From: Prevotella sp. CAG:891
GTDB lineage: Bacteria; Bacteroidota; Bacteroidia; Bacteroidales; Bacteroidaceae
Assembly (NCBI GenBank): GCA_000437675.1
Contig: FR901657.1
Location: forward strand, 1 to 39,699
Reading direction: 5' to 3'
DNA length: 39,699 nt
Below, piece by piece: positions 37,956 to 39,699 of the stretch. The position numbers and the translations under genes were made by a program. The stretch's first letter is position 1, and every line of letters starts with the position of its first letter. The notes below the pieces were generated by a model, which saw only the letters and a program-made list of their open reading frames with translations, did not search any database and was not told the DNA's origin.

Positions 37956-39557
37956 ATGAAATTTCTTCAAATACCTTCCTTATTATTAGCTAGCACCTTG
38001 ATGGCTGCACCCTGTGTGGCCCAGGAGGTAAAGGTGGCTGTGTTTTCAATCAACGACTTTCACGGAGCATTTGTCCGCAACGATTTCAAGGGTATTCCGG
38101 GTGCACCGGCTGTGTTGCAGACACTCGATTCGCTGAAGCAGGTTTACCCCTACAACGTAACTGTATCGGCAGGCGATGCCTTTGGTGGAAGCTATTTCTA
38201 CAAAGCAACCCAAGGTCAGCTCATGCCCGTGTTCTTTAATGAAGCAGGCATTCGCATTTCGGCGTTGGGCAATCATGAATTCGACGATGGCGTACGTTCG
38301 CTGACCAAAAAATGGAGCAATTTACCCCAAAAGCCGAAGGATTGGGACCTTACTTATGTCTGTGCCAATATGCGCAGCACTTCGTCAGGACAAATTCCTG
38401 ATTTTGCCCAGCCTGTAGCTTCGGTGCCTGTGAAACTTCCGGGAGGAAAAACCTTCCGCGTGGCTTTTGCCGGACTGATTACTTCATCAACTCCGCAGCA
38501 AACGAGCAAACGCAATGTAAACGGACTGACCTTCGATGGCAATTATCCGGCAGTGTTAGACAGTGTGATGAAACTGCCCGAACATACGCTTATTGACGAT
38601 GCTCACTTGCGCTTGTTGCTCACACACATCGGTTCGCGCACCAATGAGGACGGACAACCCGTGTGGGACGACAAGGACCGCGAAAACCTGAGCCGCTTGA
38701 ACGCTACGATTTGGGACGGATTCATTTCGGCTCACTCACACCAACCCGTGTGTGGACGTATCAATGCTGCACAGTATCCTATTGTGCAGGCACAGAGCCA
38801 TGGTAACTATATCAGTATGCTGCTTTGCACCGTCGATACCAAGCGTATGGTGGTAACCGATGTTGAACCGAATCTTATACGTGTTACACCCAAGAAGGTG
38901 CTTGAACCGCGTGCTGCGCGTATGCAAGCGCAAATTGATTCTTTGCTGCAAAACACGCGCACCAAGGGAGGTACACCGTTGGGCGAAGTGCTGACTACGG
39001 CCAAAAACGACCTGCCGCACAACCGAAACAAAAAGTGGCGTCAAACTGAGATGGGAACGTTGGTATGTAAAGCATTTGCCGAAACTTACCGTCAGCATGC
39101 CAAACTGCCGGACGATGCGGTAATTATCGGTATGAGCCACATCGGAAGTATCCGCGCCGGACTGACGAAAGGACCGGTCAGTGTGCTTGAAGTGGGCGAG
39201 GCTCTGCCCTTTGCCAACCGAATGAAAGTATATGAACTCACTGGCAAACAGCTGTTCGAACTCGTAGACTTTGGTTTGCACAACAAGGTGTATGGTTGGT
39301 TGCAATTAGGCAATGCCATTGCCACTTGCAACAAGGCTGGCAATCTTGAAGCCGTGATTTATTGCAACGGAAAGGGTAAACGTCAGGTGTTGCAGCCCAA
39401 AGGCAAATACATCATTGTAACCGACGAATTTATCACCTCGGGCGGTGATGGCTACAACCCCTCGCTTTTCCCTGCTAATCAGGAAATCAAGGTTGAAGGT
39501 TTGCCCTATACCACCGATGCCTTTATCAACTATCTGCGCCAACAGCCCGAAATCTAA
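37956..39557 (+). CDS. Secreted 5'-nucleotidase / UshA-like metallophosphoesterase
   Basis: 533 aa from the start at 37956, which gives the signal peptide MKFLQIPSLLLASTLMAAPCVAQ; the frame upstream overlaps the end of fkp in another frame and is rejected. N-terminal two-metal domain: FSINDFHGAF, VSAGDAFGGSYF, LGNHEFDDG, LLLTHIGSR and AHSHQPVCG. C-terminal 5'-nucleotidase domain (about 330-533) with GMSHIGSIRAGLTKGPVSV, LPFANRMKVYELTGKQLFELVDFGL and DEFITSGGDGY. It should dephosphorylate extracellular nucleotides in the periplasm. The function beside fkp may be phosphate or nucleoside recovery. Confidence 0.9.
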   Translation: MKFLQIPSLLLASTLMAAPCVAQEVKVAVFSINDFHGAFVRNDFKGIPGAPAVLQTLDSLKQVYPYNVTVSAGDAFGGSYFYKATQGQLMPVFFNEAGIRISALGNHEFDDGVRSLTKKWSNLPQKPKDWDLTYVCANMRSTSSGQIPDFAQPVASVPVKLPGGKTFRVAFAGLITSSTPQQTSKRNVNGLTFDGNYPAVLDSVMKLPEHTLIDDAHLRLLLTHIGSRTNEDGQPVWDDKDRENLSRLNATIWDGFISAHSHQPVCGRINAAQYPIVQAQSHGNYISMLLCTVDTKRMVVTDVEPNLIRVTPKKVLEPRAARMQAQIDSLLQNTRTKGGTPLGEVLTTAKNDLPHNRNKKWRQTEMGTLVCKAFAETYRQHAKLPDDAVIIGMSHIGSIRAGLTKGPVSVLEVGEALPFANRMKVYELTGKQLFELVDFGLHNKVYGWLQLGNAIATCNKAGNLEAVIYCNGKGKRQVLQPKGKYIIVTDEFITSGGDGYNPSLFPANQEIKVEGLPYTTDAFINYLRQQPEI

Positions 39558-39580
39558 GCAGGGGCTACATGACAGATTGA

Positions 39581-39699
39581 CTACAGCATAGTTTCGTAAG
39601 TAGATCTTGAAAACAGAAAAGGGTTCAGTCGCAAAAGCGTGTGGTAAAACTCAACGACGCATCTCTGGGTTTCAGACAGGCCTACCTGCCTTACTTTCT
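39581..39699 (-). pseudogene. Frameshifted copy of the repeat micro-ORF (copy 4, cut by window edge)
   Basis: On the minus strand it reads QKVRQVGLSETQ like the other copies, but one extra base (CCCAGAGATGCG against CCCAGAATGCG) shifts the frame, giving RCVVEFYHTLLRLNPF and a stop at 39581. The 5' part lies outside the window. Confidence 0.45.
39625..39699 (-). repeat. Dispersed repeat, copy 4 (3' end only)
   Basis: Inverted relative to copy 1. Both are cut at the same base of the element, which points to an assembly break at a multicopy repeat. Confidence 0.85.

Overview
The window is chromosomal DNA from a member of the Bacteroidales, most like the Prevotella/Alloprevotella/Porphyromonas group; I cannot place the species. 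The evidence is the Bacteroidetes promoter type (TTTG, 19-21 nt, TAnnTTTG) in front of many genes, type IX secretion components (PorT, a PorW/SprE-like lipoprotein), Fkp, the parA-parB-DUF5683-LysM transglycosylase run, and many signal peptides ending in AQ or lipoboxes. Both ends of the window are inverted copies of the same repeat (first 36 bases identical), so it is probably one complete draft contig broken at a multicopy element.

Layout. 1-4,941 (minus strand): an envelope module of a VTC-type polyphosphate polymerase domain protein, a DUF4956 membrane protein, a DUF2490 outer-membrane barrel, a small secreted protein with a sorting-domain-like tail and a Cthe_2159-type beta-helix protein. 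5,164-8,163 (minus): an EamA exporter, then pabB-pabC for 4-aminobenzoate. 8,441-14,113 (minus): aroA, a small membrane protein with a CCGxHxxC motif, a ZnuB-like permease and a PorW/SprE-like TPR lipoprotein, read as one unit. 14,282-15,412: a MITE-like element, tRNA-Pro, a 21-bp repeat array and a ferredoxin too short for routine ORF calls. 15,737-20,179: porT, a dispersed repeat with its own promoter, hairpin and micro-ORF, then lpxB, an acyltransferase and xpt with a structured leader. 20,650-26,248: Rel/SpoT, a barrel-like protein plus phosphoesterase pair, another copy of the dispersed repeat, and surE. 26,531-30,466: parA, parB, DUF5683 and a LysM transglycosylase. 30,920-39,557: mannose-1-phosphate guanylyltransferase, a second 21-bp array, an SRPBCC protein, four tRNAs (Gly-Leu-Gly-Leu), an HD hydrolase, fkp and a 5'-nucleotidase.

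How the genes fit together. Much of the window serves the cell envelope: lipid A (lpxB), GDP-mannose and GDP-fucose supply (manC, fkp), type IX secretion (porT, porW-like), peptidoglycan turnover (LysM transglycosylase) and a predicted surface or polyphosphate module. Housekeeping genes cover chorismate and folate precursors (aroA, pabB, pabC), purine and nucleotide salvage (xpt, surE, 5'-nucleotidase), chromosome partition (parA, parB) and the stringent response (rel).

The least explained material is between the genes: a repeat unit with a promoter, a hairpin and a 43-48 codon ORF whose core is almost base-identical between two copies, and a second family of 21-bp arrays that can encode amphipathic heptads. 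Promoter and terminator calls are by eye from sequence pattern only.
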